A DNA stretch of 64,000 nt from Siphonodentalium dalli (taxonomy: Eukaryota; Mollusca; Scaphopoda; Gadilida; Siphonodentaliidae): positions 122,152,754 through 122,216,753 of the forward strand of contig CP136061.1 of the NCBI GenBank assembly GCA_032622095.1, read 5' to 3'. The notes beneath the pieces are model-generated. The model worked only from the letters and a program-made list of their open reading frames with translations. It did not search any database and was not told where the DNA came from. The position numbers were made by a program, and so were the translations under genes. Positions 11,019 through 22,880 of this stretch are shown here, piece by piece; within the stretch, counting starts at the first letter, position 1, and the number at the start of each line of letters is the position of its first letter.

Positions 11019-12509
11019 AGCTAGAGAATCTGATTTTACAACCCCAAAACTTGGATTACAGCAGCAAATTTTATACAAGTGTTATGAGCAGTTCACACAG
11101 TATTAAACCCATAATTTGGCCAATGTGGAACTTCAAGATGCAATGTATTTCATGATATTTTTGGGATGGTGTAATGAAAGTCACTTTGTTGTTTTAGTCT
11201 TCGCTGCAGGAAGCAAGCTACCCATTGCCTGACTTAAACTTGATTCCTGCACTTGATGGACTGGAGATAATGTACATGACATTGTAATATATCTCTGATA
11301 ATACAAACTAAAATGTTTGATGGTTGTTAGATACCATATGACAAGTTGTCAGTGAAAAATTATAGATTAGGCCCAAAAAAAAGTTATTTGATTCTCAGAC
11401 AATTTTTTTTTTAAATAAATGAGGAGCAAGGGTTTTATTTTTTATTTTTTTCTACCCATAGTATCATGGGTTATTATACCTGGCCAGGTCCATAAAATTT
11501 AGTGAGAACTTTGTATTTGGATATAAACTAATTTAATCTGATATAAAGAATGACAAATTATGATATTACGCTACCCGTACATCATATAGGGATTACCTAG
11601 AATATTGTTATATGTGTATATTGATATGATAATTCATATATCATCAACTTAATTAATATATATGTAAATCTATCTATCTCTATCTATCTGTTTATCTATC
11701 TATCCTTCTATACTATAGTAACTACATGTATACACTGTGTTGTATATAGATGGTTTATCAGTACATATATATATAATTATTGGTGATCCCTGTGTATGAA
11801 ACATCAAATGAAATAACAAAACTTCAAATAACCATCATTTATTGGGCTACGGCTGGCATACCTTCGATGGAAATAGCGTAGCAAGGGAGAAAACTCTATC
11901 TTCCAAGGTTACTTACTTCAAAAGTTGCAAAGGTCAGGTTGGCTGATGACTCATTCTAAATCCAACCTCCTGCTTTTTGCCGAAATATTTCAACACATTT
12001 TACCAATAAACTTGGGGGTTTGGACAACCTATGGTGACAATATACCTGATAGTTATCGTTGCCTGTGGTCTTTTGTATTTAGTTCCTATTCGATATTTGA
12101 AACATAACTAATTTCCGTGTGACAGTTTCCTATTTTCGTGTTACTGGTTTAAAACTACAGTGAAAATTTGAAATCCAAAATCGTAATCAAACGGTCCAAA
12201 GCAGGCGATATTTTTTTCAATGCGGCAATGCCTGAGAATCAATACCCTTTTTTTTTTGGCCTTACATAAAACTTATACTTTCTTGAAGAGTTACCATCAC
12301 TATCAATCAATTGCAATTACTGTATACACCCGTCAGTAGTCCCATCTCTGAGGATTAGCCCAGTCTCAGTTTTTTACCCCAAATAAATATTGGTGTGGTC
12401 CTCAAAGATGATCCCACCCCATTCCTTTACTCCTCCAATCTGGTGTGATATCTGATTAGCTGCTGCTGACAGGTGTGTTTTTACAAGATCTGTCATAATT
12501 AGAGCCGCA
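11019..12509. other. intron 2, mostly unique
   Basis: No exon was recognised. A (TCTA)n-type microsatellite lies at about 11668-11705 and a short TA run at 11766-11780. Confidence 0.45.
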
Positions 12510-12899
12510 TTAACCCTTTACCCAACAGAAGGGCCCTGTGCCAATGCATTCTCTTATATATGCGAGTCGACCATAGGTCGCCTCGCATATATAAGAGAAT
12601 GCATTGGCTTAACACATTAAAAATTATAAAATTGTTAAAGAATGTAAGAAAAAATGGTAAAAAGTGATAAAAAAAGATTTTTTTTAGGCCAATGCATTCT
12701 CTTATATATGCGAGGCGACCTATGGTCGACTCGCATATATAAGAGAATGCATTGGCACAGGGTATAACTGTAACTATCACAATGTGGTCAAGGAGCCGGT
12801 ACCAATGATATCCATATTTGTATGGTTCTATTGAGACAGACCGAAGATATTTTAGCTTTATTTGGCCGGTTTTGGCCGGTTTGTTGGGTAAAGGGTTAA
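12510..12899 (+). mobile_element. TTAA-type MITE with two hairpins, CCCTTTACCCAACA family
   Basis: Ends are TTAACCCTTTACCCAACA and its complement before 12899. It contains two 67-bp hairpins (12541-12607 and 12689-12755) that are reverse complements of each other. Each has a perfect 26-bp stem, one mismatch, a further 5-bp stem and a 3-base loop. Two nearly identical 400-bp copies occur at 56298 and 56912. TTAA flanks point to piggyBac-type mobilisation; no transposase is present. Confidence 0.92.
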
Positions 12900-13559
12900 A
12901 TAGCTTTACTTCAGCTCATTCCTCTGGAAAACTCATTTATGCTACCTGTCCCATTGTGAATCACAAAATGCTGCATTACAATACAAGATGATCTTATTTA
13001 AAGGGGTACTGTACACTAAATCTGGCCATTTATGATATCATCTCCTTCTATACTCAACAGAATATATGCAACAAATGAATGAATTTGAGCCATGGATCAG
13101 TGCAAAATACACTCGTGCACTCTTTGAACGATGCAAACAACATGGTAATTATAATGAAAATGAATAAATGGCTGGAGTCATAAATTCATTTTCATTATAA
13201 TTGCCATGTTGTTTGCATCATTCATAGAGCATATCGGTGTATTTTGCACAAATCCATGGCTCATATTGATTCATTTAGTGTAAACATATTTTTATTTCCA
13301 AATCCAAACATAATACACATAATACACAAATGACATAAATATACAACATATAAGAGATAGTGTATGGAAATGAGGATCAGACAACAAGCCCGAGGGCTTA
13401 TATGAAGTCTTCTCCTCTTTGGCGACATGCCCCTTACCCAATAAGTGAGGGAGGGGTATCGATCAGACGGGAAAGGATAGAAATAATGTTTTTTAAGGGA
13501 GAAGTAACTAAGTTTGAGTTTGGGATGGAAACAGCGGGGAGATAGTGTTAGGGATAGCA

Positions 13560-13612
13560 GGAGGCAGAGAGATAGAGAGAGAAAGAGAATGAGAGAGAGA
13601 GAGAGTGAGAAA
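13560..13612. repeat. GA-rich simple repeat
   Basis: (GA)n/(GAGA)n tract within the 3' part of the LINE insertion. Confidence 0.8.
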
Positions 13613-13912
13613 GTAGAGGGGACAGAGTTTACAATAATTTAAATGCTGCGTGATGAAAATTATGCTCGTAGTAATATGCATGCGTCAGGCTCCATGGGAG
13701 GGGGTCAGTCGCAATGACCAATTCCTATTTCAATGGGGTTCACTGTGAATATTGCTATAGAATCATTTCACGTATATATACAGGATAGTGACAAGTAAGT
13801 AACTTACAAAATAATCGTTATCGGAAGACTTTAATTACTACATATATAATGGGGAACATCGTGCTGCCACATAACGCGGTCGGAATCCAAAGCGATTTGT
13901 TACCCATACAGA

Positions 13913-14290
13913 TCATGGAAATCTTTTTGTTCTCATAATATATGTCTGTACTGCATTAAATATTTGTTTGTTTTCGCGAAGACTAAGCTCCCTTGACCCC
14001 TGCATTAGAGTATTCTCAGATAAGGCAACATTGGGTAGGGAGTCATATAGTTCTCTTCTGGGCTCGTGATAAAATGTACACTCAAAGAGATAGTGGTAAG
14101 TTGTCTCTAGTTCCCCACATAAACAGAAGGGGGAAATTTTTACATTGTTATCTGTCAGGTCATAACTCAGGTGGCTGCATTTCAATCTTAACCGGGTGTG
14201 AAGGATATGAGATTTACGGGATTTACTATGATAAAAATAGGCAGGTGGACGTATATTGTCACTGTTCAGTTCTTTTTTGAAGTCTTCGAT
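13913..14290 (-). pseudogene. LINE reverse transcriptase, C-terminal fragment
   Basis: The frame runs 125 codons from 14290 to a TGA at 13913-13915. It reads IEDFKKEL, then LHTRLRLKCSHLSYDL, then CLCGELETTYHYLFEC. This last Cys-Cys-His-Cys pattern is the usual C-terminal zinc-knuckle-like motif of jockey/CR1-type LINE polyproteins, where C-CGE-E-HF-C is typical. The catalytic domain is missing through 5' truncation, so this is an inactive remnant. The exact clade cannot be set from this piece. Confidence 0.8.
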
Positions 14291-14377
14291 GTTGATTCAT
14301 TTGTTGCATATATTATGTTGAATATAAAAGGAGATGGTCCCAGAAATAGCCAGATTTAGTATACAGCAGCCCTTTAA

Positions 14378-14866
14378 AATATAATATTATTATCTAATAA
14401 AACATGAACAAAATTATTATTATTCAATAAAATAATATTCATCATAATTCATATTAAAAATACGATATTAGATTGGCCCTGAGATTATGCATGTAGGGCT
14501 TCTCCAAGTTAAGCCCAGTCCCGACTCCAAAATAAAAATCACGAGTCTCCTGGGTCCACTTGAACAGGAAACCGGAGGTGTGAAATCAGATTGTCCAGCT
14601 TTGTTAACTGTTCTTTTGCTGCTTTTGCTTATTATGTGTGACTGCTTAACAAATCACTCTTTTATTGACAGTTTTGTTTGAAATTAGTTCAGCATTAACT
14701 AAATCATCATGCATTTATTTTGCACCTAATATGGAAAAGAATGGTGTATGCGATAGATTCTTAGCTATAGTATATTATAAATATGGTGGTTACAGTCAGG
14801 CTACGTTTAATTTAATTTACTCAGTTGACTTAGATCTAAGACTTTATATACTGCACCAGTGACAAG
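14378..14866. other. intron 2, nothing recognised
   Basis: AT-rich; no exon or clear repeat. Confidence 0.4.
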
Positions 14867-15130
14867 GTTCACAAATCCAATCTTGGGAAAAACACCATTT
14901 ATCATATTCCTCATATATTCTCAAATTCGATCATCTCAGTCACAATATATTTGAATGTGTCTTGTTTCCCGTGAAATTTCCTTTCTTTTGATGTATAAGT
15001 CGATAGTATCAAACGAAGGGAAGTTGAGATATCGTATAACGAAAACTTGCAAAATCTACTGGAAATTTGGGTCGTCAGTTTCTCTGTCTGCCTAATATCC
15101 TTAATACTTCTAAAAACAAATGGCATCTTC
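14867..15130 (-). repeat. dispersed repeat; uninterrupted relative of 20488-21065
   Basis: Its reverse complement matches 20488-20627 plus 21026-21065, including AATATATTGTGACTGAG and CCTTGTCACTGGT. This copy has no MITE and serves as the empty site for the insertion at 20628. A diverged partial repeat of the same motif follows to about 15260. Confidence 0.75.
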
Positions 15131-15333
15131 GCCAAACTATGCCCCAGTGTAAGTTATAGGGCTTACAATTTCCTTTCATTTGATATATAACTTGACAGAG
15201 TCAATTGAAGCGAAGTCGACATATCATTATGGGGAATTCGCAAGTTTTTTGTCAATTGCGATTATAATATTGAATTGGTATCCATGTATTTATAATCACT
15301 ATTTACCAGACAGGGAAACTGATGACCGCTTTT

Positions 15334-15918
15334 TAGCTTACCTGAGACGAAGTCTCCGGTGGAGCTATAGTCATCACTCCTCGTCCGTCGTCCATCCATC
15401 CGTCCGTCGTGCCGTCCATCCGTCCGTCTGTCAACAATTCTTTGAACATCTTCTCCTCTGAAACCGGAAGACCGAATTGGTTCATATTTGGTGTGGATGT
15501 TCCCTAGGTGACTCTCATTCAGATTTGTTCAAATGAGGTCACTGGGTCAAATAGTTGCGAAGCCAGGGCCATAACTCTATTCCTCCATAGTAATTCTTAC
15601 AACGACTTCTTGTTCAGAACCATTGGGCCGATTTAGCTAATATTTGGTATGGAGGGTCCTTGGGTGACTGGTGTTCAGATTTGTTCAAATGAGGTCACCC
15701 GGTCAATTAGTTGAGAAACCAGGGCCATAACTCATAGTAATTCTTACAATGACTTCTTCTAAAAAATATTTGGCCGATTTAGCTTATATTTGGTACAGAG
15801 AGACATTGGGTGACTGGGGTTCAGATTTGTTCAAATGGGGTCACTGGATCAAATAGGGGCAGAGCCAGGGACATAACTCTAAAAAAAAAAACATTTTTGC
15901 ATTTTGACCTTTGATTTT
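15334..15918 (+). repeat. composite dispersed repeat, AGCTCACCTGAGACGAAG type, 5' part
   Basis: It begins TTTTAGCTTACCTGAGACGA with a GAGACGAAGTCTC mini-hairpin and a CGTCCGTCC-rich head. Internal repeats of about 170 bp then carry the phrases TTCAGATTTGTTCAAATGAG and AGCCAGGGCCATAACTC. It is near-identical to 47591-48140. A 3-kb element interrupts it at 15919, and its 3' part resumes at 18911-20477. No coding frame. Confidence 0.85.
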
Positions 15919-18910
15919 TAGCTCAACTTACTTTTGTAAGTTTGAGCTATTGCCATGGCCATGGCTTGGCGTCCGTCGTCCGTGTGTGCGTGTGTCCGTC
16001 AACAATTTCCTTTGGCGCGGGCTACAGGTCGTACCTTTGGTCTGATCTTTATGAAATTTTGCATGAATGTTGACATTGACATGTAGATGGGAACGAGTCA
16101 TTTTGGGGTCATTCGGCCAAAAAACATGGCCGCTGGTGGCCATCTTGGATTTCAAAATTCAATCCATTGGCGCGGGCTACAGGTCGTACTGTTCGTTTGA
16201 TCATCATGAAATTTGTCATGGATGTTAATATTGACATGTAGATGGGAACGAGTCATTTTGGGGTTGTTCGGCCAAAAAACATGGCCGTCAGCAGCCATCT
16301 TGGATTTTACTCTTTGCATGACTAAATCATTTGGCGCAGGCTACAGGTCGTAGTTTTGATCGGAACTTCATGAAAATTGTCATGGATGTTAACAATGACA
16401 TGTAGATGGGAACGAGTGATTTTGGGGTTGTTCGGCCAAAAAACATGGCCGCCAGCAGCCATCTTGGATTTTACTCTTTGCATGACTAAATCCTTTGGCG
16501 CGGGCTACAGGTCGTACCTTTGGTCTGATCTTTATGAAATTTGTCATGAATGTTGACATTGACATGTAGATGGGAACGAGTCATTTTGGGGTCATTCGGC
16601 CAAAAAACATGGCCGCTGGTGGCCATTTTGGATTTCAAAATTCAATCCATTGGCGCGGGCTACAGGTCGTACTGTTCGTCTGATCATTATGAAATTTGTC
16701 ATGGATGTTAATATTGACATGTAGATGGGAACGAGTCATTTTGGGGTCGTTCGGCCAAAAAACATGGCCGCTGGCAGCCATCTTGGATTTTACTCTTTGC
16801 ATGACTAAATCCTTTGGCGCAGGCTACAGGTCGTAGTTTTGATCAGAACTTCATGAATTTTTTCATGAATGTTGACATTGACATGTAGATGGGAACGAGT
16901 CATTTTGGGGTCATTCGGCCAAAAAACATGGCCGCTGGTGGCCATTTTGGATTTCAAGATTCAATCGATTGGCGCGGGTTACAGGTCGTGCTGTTCGTCT
17001 GATCATCATGAAATTTGTCATGGATGTTAATATTGACATGTAGATGGGAACGAGTGATTTTGGGGTCGTTCAGCCAAAAAATATGGCCGCCAGCAGCCAT
17101 CTTGGATTTTACTCTTTACATGACTAAATTCTTTGGCACGGGCTACAGGTCGTAGTTTTGATCGGAACTTCATGAAATTTGTCAGGATGTTAACAATGAC
17201 ATGTAGATGGGAACGAGTGATTTTGGGGTTGTTCGGCCAAAAAACATGGCCGCCAGCAGCCATCTTGGATTTTACTCTTTGCATGACTAAATCCTTTGGC
17301 GCGGGCTACAGGTCGTACCTTTGGTCAGATCTTTATGAAATTTGTCATGAATGTTGACATTGACATGTAGATGGGAACGAGTCATTTTGGGGTCATTCGG
17401 CCAAAAAACATGGCCGCTGGCAGCCATCTTCGATTTTACTCTTGGCATGACTAAATCCTTTGGCGCAGGCTACAGGTCGTAGTTTTGATGAGAACTTCAT
17501 GAAATTTGTCATGGATGTTAACAATGACATCTAGATGGGAACGAGTGATTTTGGGGTTGTTCGGCCAAAAAACATGGCCGCCAGCAGCCATCACGGATTT
17601 TACTCTTTGCATGACTAAATCCTTTGGCGCGGGCTACAGGTCGTATCTATGGTCTGATCTTTATGAATTTTGTCATGAATGTTGACATTGACATGTAGAT
17701 GGGAACGAGTCATTTTGGGGTCATTCGGCCAAAAAACATGGCCGCTGGTGGCCATTTTGGATTTCAAAATTCAATCCATTGGCGTGGGCTACAGGTCGTG
17801 CTGTTCGTCTGATCATCATGAAATTTGTCATGGATGTTAATATTGACATGTAGATGGGAACGAGTGATTTTGGGCTCGTTCAGCCAAAAAATATGGCCGC
17901 CAGCAGCCATCTTGGATTTTACTCTTTGCATGACTAAATTCTTTGGCACGGGCTACAGGTTGTAGCTTTGGTCAGAACTTCATGAAATTTGTCATGGATG
18001 TTAACAATGACATGTAGATGGGAACGAGTGATTTTGGGGTCATTCGGCCAAAAAACATGGCCGCCAGCAGCCATCTTGGATTTTACTCTTTGCATGACTA
18101 AATCCTTTGGCGCGGGCTACAGGTCGTACCTTTGGTCTGACTTTTATTAAATTTGTCATGAATATTGATATTGACATGTATATGGAAACGAGTCATTTTG
18201 GGGTCATACGGCCAAAAAACATGGCCGCTGGCAGCCATCTTGGATTTCAAAATTAAATCCATTGGCACGGGCTACAGGTCGTACTGTTTGTCTGATCATC
18301 ATGATATTTATCATGGATGTTAATATTAACATATAGATGGGAACGAGTCATTTTGGGGTCGTTTGGCTAAAAAAACATATCCGCCAGCAGCCATATTGGA
18401 TTTTACTCTTTGGATGAATAAATCCTTTGGTGCGGGCTACAGGTCGTAGCTTTGGTCGGAACTTCATGAAATTTGTCATGTATGTTAACAATGACATGTA
18501 GATGGGAAACGAGTCATTTTGGGGTCGTTCAGCCGAAAAAAAACATGGCCGCTAGCAGCCATCTTGGATTTTACTCTTTGCATGACTAAATCCATTGACA
18601 CAGGCTACAGGTCATACCTTTGATCAGATCATTATGAGATTTGTAAAGGCTGTAGATGGGAACAAGTCATTTTTGGGTAATTCGGAAAAAAACATGGCTG
18701 CCGGTGGCCATTTTAGAATTTACTCTTTGCATCAATAAATCCTTTGGCACACCATAATCACCACATCCCTGATCCGATCATTAAGAAACCTGTTATGAAT
18801 GTTGATATTGACATGTACATCTAGTCTTACTTAGACATTTCAATTAGCACTTTTCCTATTCCTCCATTTACTGTCGACCATTCAATTATTCCCCTACCTA
18901 AGTTGAGCTA
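15919..18910 (+). mobile_element. 3-kb terminal-inverted-repeat element filled with tandem repeats
   Basis: Ends are a perfect 12-bp inverted pair: TAGCTCAACTTA at 15919-15930 and TAAGTTGAGCTA at 18899-18910. A subterminal hairpin (CTTACTTTTGTAAG) and a CGTCCGTCGTCCGTG head follow the left end. The body is the tandem array described next, and 18745-18898 is a unique tail. The related composite repeat at 48140 lacks this segment, so it can be read as an insertion. No transposase seen. Confidence 0.8.
15995..18745 (+). repeat. higher-order tandem array, about 17 units of 155-166 bp in three types
   Basis: Units open with GGCGCGGGCTACAGGTCGTA near 16013, 16170, 16332, 16497, 16651, 16817, 16972, 17132, 17299, 17463, 17627, 17783, 17945, 18110, 18268, 18431 and 18598. 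Three variants recur: A (CTTTGGTCTGATCTTTATG), B (CTGTTCGTCTGATCATCATG) and C (TTTTGATCGGAACTTCATG). The order reads A B C A B C B C A C A B C A B C A, an ABC trimer with unit losses. Every unit carries GACATGTAGATGGGAACGAG and a GGCCAAAAAACATGGCC palindrome. Short open frames are repeat artefacts. Confidence 0.9.
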
Positions 18911-20477
18911 CAGTGTCATTGACACTTTCATTTTAGACATATCACAGCTACCCAACCCCACCCTACCCCACCCCACCTCCTGTCCCTGCCACACCACACT
19001 GTATCATACCATGTTATCTCTTCCTTGTTCACCCCATTAAAATCCTTGTTTTGATCACAGCTGTAGGAGTATCAAAAAGCTGTGTGTGCAGTCGTTAAAA
19101 CCTAATTGTCTATGTCAACACCTCTCAGACACTGGTAGCTGATGGCTTTATGAATGGAATATAATTCTCAGAATGCACTTGCTCTCAAGGTTATGGGAAC
19201 TTTGTTAAGCTAATGTAGTCAAATAAATGTTGTATGTCATATTCTCACAGGGATGTCCCCACAGTGTTGGGGGGGGGGGGGGGGGTGACTGACAGATTTG
19301 TTCAATGAAATGTAAATTTGAAGCTCTAATGAGAAGAAGCTATAGTCATCACTTCTCATCTGTTACCTGTTCATCTGTCTGTCCGTCCATCCATCTGCCA
19401 ACAATTCTTTGAACATCTTCTCTAGGTCATAAGACTGAATGGGTTCATATTTGGTGTGGATGTTCCCTAGGTGACTCACATTCAGATTTGTTCAAATGAG
19501 GTCACTCTGTCAAATGATTGTGAAGCCAGGGCCATAACTCTTGCCCTCCATAGTAATTCTTGTGTACCATCAGGTTGAATTGGTTCATATTTGGTATGAA
19601 GGGTCCTTTTGTGACTGTAGTTCAGATTTGTTCAAATGGGGTCATCCTGGTCAAATAGGGGCCAAGCAAAGGACAGTTTTCCTCTTAATATGCTTCCTTT
19701 ACACGGACCATCAGGTTTATTTTACTGATATTTAGTATGAAGGGTTCTTTGGTGTCTGGGATTCAAATTTATGCAGATGGGGTCACCAGGTTAAATAGGG
19801 TGGGACCAGGGACATAACTGTATGTCTCTATAGTAATACTTATAATGTCTTCTCAAGAGAGGTTGGACCATATAGTATGGAGGATCCTTTAGTGACTGAG
19901 ATTCAGATCTGTTAACATGAGGTCAACCCGTTAATAAATGACGGGACTATGGGGACTTAAGACTTTTGTGTCTAAAAAATCATTAAAATACAAAATTCAT
20001 TAAAACATCTACCTTGGAACTACCTGACTGATTAATCTGATATACATATAGTGTTTTTGGGTCCATGGATAATTGGGCTTTAATCATGTCTAAATGGTTT
20101 TATATAAAGTGCTTGTGAGATTGAAAATTTCCAACAATTGAGAAAGTTTGAGATGTCGGTTGTGAAATTTCAACCTAAGACTTGGGAGTCTGGGCCCCGG
20201 GCGAGAGGGGACTTCTTGAGCTGGAGGAGGGGGTGATCACTAGTGTACAGTTGGTAATTTCAAGTTAGATTTGGTAATTTCAAGGTAGATTTTGTAGATT
20301 TGGTAATTTGATATTCACTTATCTACATTCATGAAGCCTCTCTAGCCACATATCCTGTTTAGATCTACTTCTTTTAAAGTGATTATGAAAAGTTCTGACT
20401 GTTGTGGTCTCCAAAGTCCCAGTCTTATCAGTCTTTGCAGTCTGGTGAGCGACCCCACAGTCTTTGACTGTCTTGTT
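18911..20477 (+). repeat. composite dispersed repeat, 3' part
   Basis: It continues from the 3-kb insertion with GACATATCACAGCT, matching GGACACATCACAGCC at 48150. It ends with the phrase CAGTCTGGTGAGCGACCCCA near 20440-20475, shared with 35660 and 51345. Inside are a poly-G tract at 19268-19285 and further TTCAGATTTGTTCAAATG units (19330-19960). Confidence 0.7.
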
Positions 20478-20487
20478 GTTGGTAGGT

Positions 20488-21065
20488 TTCGCTAGTTTTC
20501 GATATGATATCTCGAATTCCCTTCATTTGATACTATCAAATTATATATCAATTTCATGGCCAATGAGACACATTGAAATATATTGTGACTGAGTTAACGA
20601 TTTTGGGAATATATGAGGAATAGGATATACTGTAATGGCCTAATTAATCGACTCCATAACCACAGCAGAATTATGGGTAATTTTTCAGGATTTAGTCTGA
20701 AATATGGCTTGTTGCCATTCATCGGAAAGCTCTCAGGGAGAGATTTCCGATGAATGGCAACAAGCCATATTTCATTGATATCATCGTAATTTTTCATATT
20801 CATTCAAGTTCATGTTATATATATATAAATGTTCTTATGATTTTATTCTTGTTATCAGCGATATAAATAATTATCACTACTTCTGCATCATATGGGTAAT
20901 TTTTCAGGATTTAGTCTGAAATATGGCTTGTTGCCATTCATCAGAAAGCTCTCAGACTAAATCCTGAAAAATTACCCATAATTCTACTGTGGTTATGGAG
21001 TCGATTAATTAGGGCATTACTGTATGGTGGTGTGTTTTTCCCAAAATCAGACTTGTGTACCTTGT
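20488..21065 (+). repeat. dispersed repeat interrupted by a TA-flanked MITE
   Basis: Inverted relative of 14867-15130. The match is continuous except for the MITE at 20628-21026, inserted at a TA. Confidence 0.75.
20628..21026. mobile_element. TA-flanked MITE, enlarged and rearranged copy
   Basis: Outer ends are TACTGTAATGGCCTAATTAA and GCATTACTGTA. The centre contains a second left-arm-like block (20893-20955) and about 118 bp of unrelated AT-rich sequence (20776-20892). The copy therefore looks like a fusion of two hairpin copies or a copy with an insertion. Confidence 0.8.
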
Positions 21066-22365
21066 CACTGGTATAGAATTTATAATGGTACCGGTATATC
21101 TGGTATTTCCCCCAGGGGCCTGTGGTGAACTCTATAGTTGAAATGCAATTTGCCATGATTGGGGATGCTAACAAGATAGAGTTCTCCTTCTTTGTATGCT
21201 TTTGGTACGCTCCGAACCTTTTCGCCCCGGATTTCTGTTTAAAAAAAATAACCCCTAAAATGGATGTGATAAGAAATTCTAAATTAAATTTATATTAATT
21301 GATAGAAAATTTACGGATAGGTGTGATTGATTCATATTTATTATTTTACACCCTGGAATCTATATAAAACTTACTGGTTAAGGTATCTATCTTCCAGTTT
21401 CTCTCAAAATCCTTTGAAATAACTTTACCTTGCACAGCATTTAAAGCTAGCTACTCACCTTGCTGCTTAACTCACTCCACTATCAATGATATCTCATTTA
21501 TATATATATATCTGTTGTGGTATAAACACAGAGCGCACCGCACATCTGAATCGAGCATCTTTTATTGAATGTGCTATGAATGACACAGTCATAACATCTG
21601 TATCTTTCATATGCTCATGCATAAAAGTTTCTCAATTCATGTGTTGCATTCTCTTGTCAGGGGCCAGTCTAGAGGTTTCACATTAGGAGCAGTCGCTTCT
21701 CCCTGTTTGGTTATTACAGAGAAGTGGACTGCTATCAGGGACATCACCCTTCTATTGTTCAATAAGTATTATGCAACACGAACCCAATTATAGAATCCTT
21801 ATAGTGAATAAGAACTCCATTATAATCAGTAAGTATTCTTTAAATATGCGGTTGGGACATATGCATACATGTATATGAGAGAGAAGTCACTTCTCCCTGT
21901 GACAAAAATAGTCAGAATTGCCACATTTTAGGGAGATGTCTCTCAAGTGGGCCTCTAGAATGGTCTTTGTCAGTCGTTGAAACTATAATAGAATGTCATA
22001 AAATATTTTTAAATATTTTGTATATGAAAGTGATAATTATTCAGTCATTCTATTGTTTAATTCAAATGCTGACCACAGCTTACATATTATACCTTACATG
22101 TTTTATCCTTATACATGGAATATATAGCAACTGAGTTTGAACCGGAATAAATTTCTATCTCAACATTGAATTTACATCTATTTATTACAATAAAATCTTG
22201 TTATTTTCAAACTCAGATTTAAATGTCGGCAATTGACTTGTTTGAAAAACTCAGATAATTCACTTTTAATAGATACCTGTATATTGATACATCTGCAGTA
22301 TCAAATATGTTTCAATTTCAATTCTCTTGGTGGCAATAGACAGCTCTGTGTTATATCACATCATA
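21027..22365. other. intron 2, nothing recognised beyond the flanking repeat
   Basis: AT-rich; no exon or RNA gene seen. Two short overlapping frames at 21486-21793 have no protein-like features. Confidence 0.4.
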
Positions 22366-22880
22366 CACATGTATAAAACAGTATTATATGGGCTAACATA
22401 TCAACACAACTCATTATTTCACACCTCACACATGTAAATGTATTATGAGCTAACACACCAGCACAACTCATTATATCACATTGCACACATGTAAACAGTA
22501 TTATATGGGCTAACACACCAACACAACTCATTATATCACATCGCACACATGTAAACAGTATTATATGGGCTAACACACCAACACAACTCATTATATCACA
22601 TCGCACACATGTAAACAGTATTATATGGGCTAACGCACCAACACAACTCATTATATCACATCGCACACATGTAAACAGTATTATGGGCTAACAGAACTCA
22701 TTATATCACATCACACACATGTAAACAGTATTATGGGCTAACACACCAACACAACTCATTATATCACATCACACACATGTAAACAGTATTATGGGCTAAC
22801 ACACTAACACAACTCGTTATATCACATCGCACACATGTAAACAGTAATATGGGCTAACACACCAACACAACTCGCCAATG
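22366..22880 (+). repeat. 60-bp minisatellite, about 9 copies
   Basis: Unit CACACATGTAAACAGTATTA, then TGGGCTAACACACCAACACA, then ACTCATTATATCACATCG. The period is exactly 60 bp between 22484 and 22664; outer units have short deletions (58, 50). Because 60 is divisible by 3, the - strand shows a 101-residue frame of 20-residue repeats, which is not a gene. Confidence 0.9.

Larger units (their letters stand above)
13277..14291 (-). mobile_element. 5'-truncated non-LTR retrotransposon (LINE) insertion
   Basis: It is flanked by an 11-bp target-site duplication, TTGATTCATTT, at 13266-13276 and 14292-14302. On the - strand it begins inside the reverse-transcriptase reading frame and continues through a 3' untranslated region of about 630 bp to an AAATAAAAATA stretch near the 3' end. 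No long poly(A) tail is present. 5' truncation is typical of target-primed reverse transcription. Confidence 0.85.
12998..14377. mobile_element. TTAA-type palindromic element split by a LINE
   Basis: Left end TTAAAGGGGTACTGTACACT; right end TATACAGCAGCCCTTTAA. The left 280 bp form a foldback centred near 13170, with GATGCAAACAACATGG facing CCATGTTGTTTGCATC. The right arm is interrupted at 13276 and resumes at 14292. Removing the insert gives a palindromic element of about 354 bp. TTAA lies at both outer ends (12998-13001 and 14374-14377). Confidence 0.85.

Noticed and set aside
13360-13545. A 61-residue + strand frame
   Set aside because: It lies in the 3' untranslated part of the LINE insertion, opposite to the LINE coding strand.
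22361-22666. A 101-residue - strand frame with 20-residue repeats, resembling a repeat protein
   Set aside because: It is the 60-bp minisatellite read in one frame. The period is a multiple of three, and the frame follows array boundaries, not any gene signal.
22366-22880. Regular repeats suggestive of a CRISPR array
   Set aside because: There are no variable spacers: the whole 60-bp unit repeats. The surrounding genome is eukaryotic, with spliced genes.
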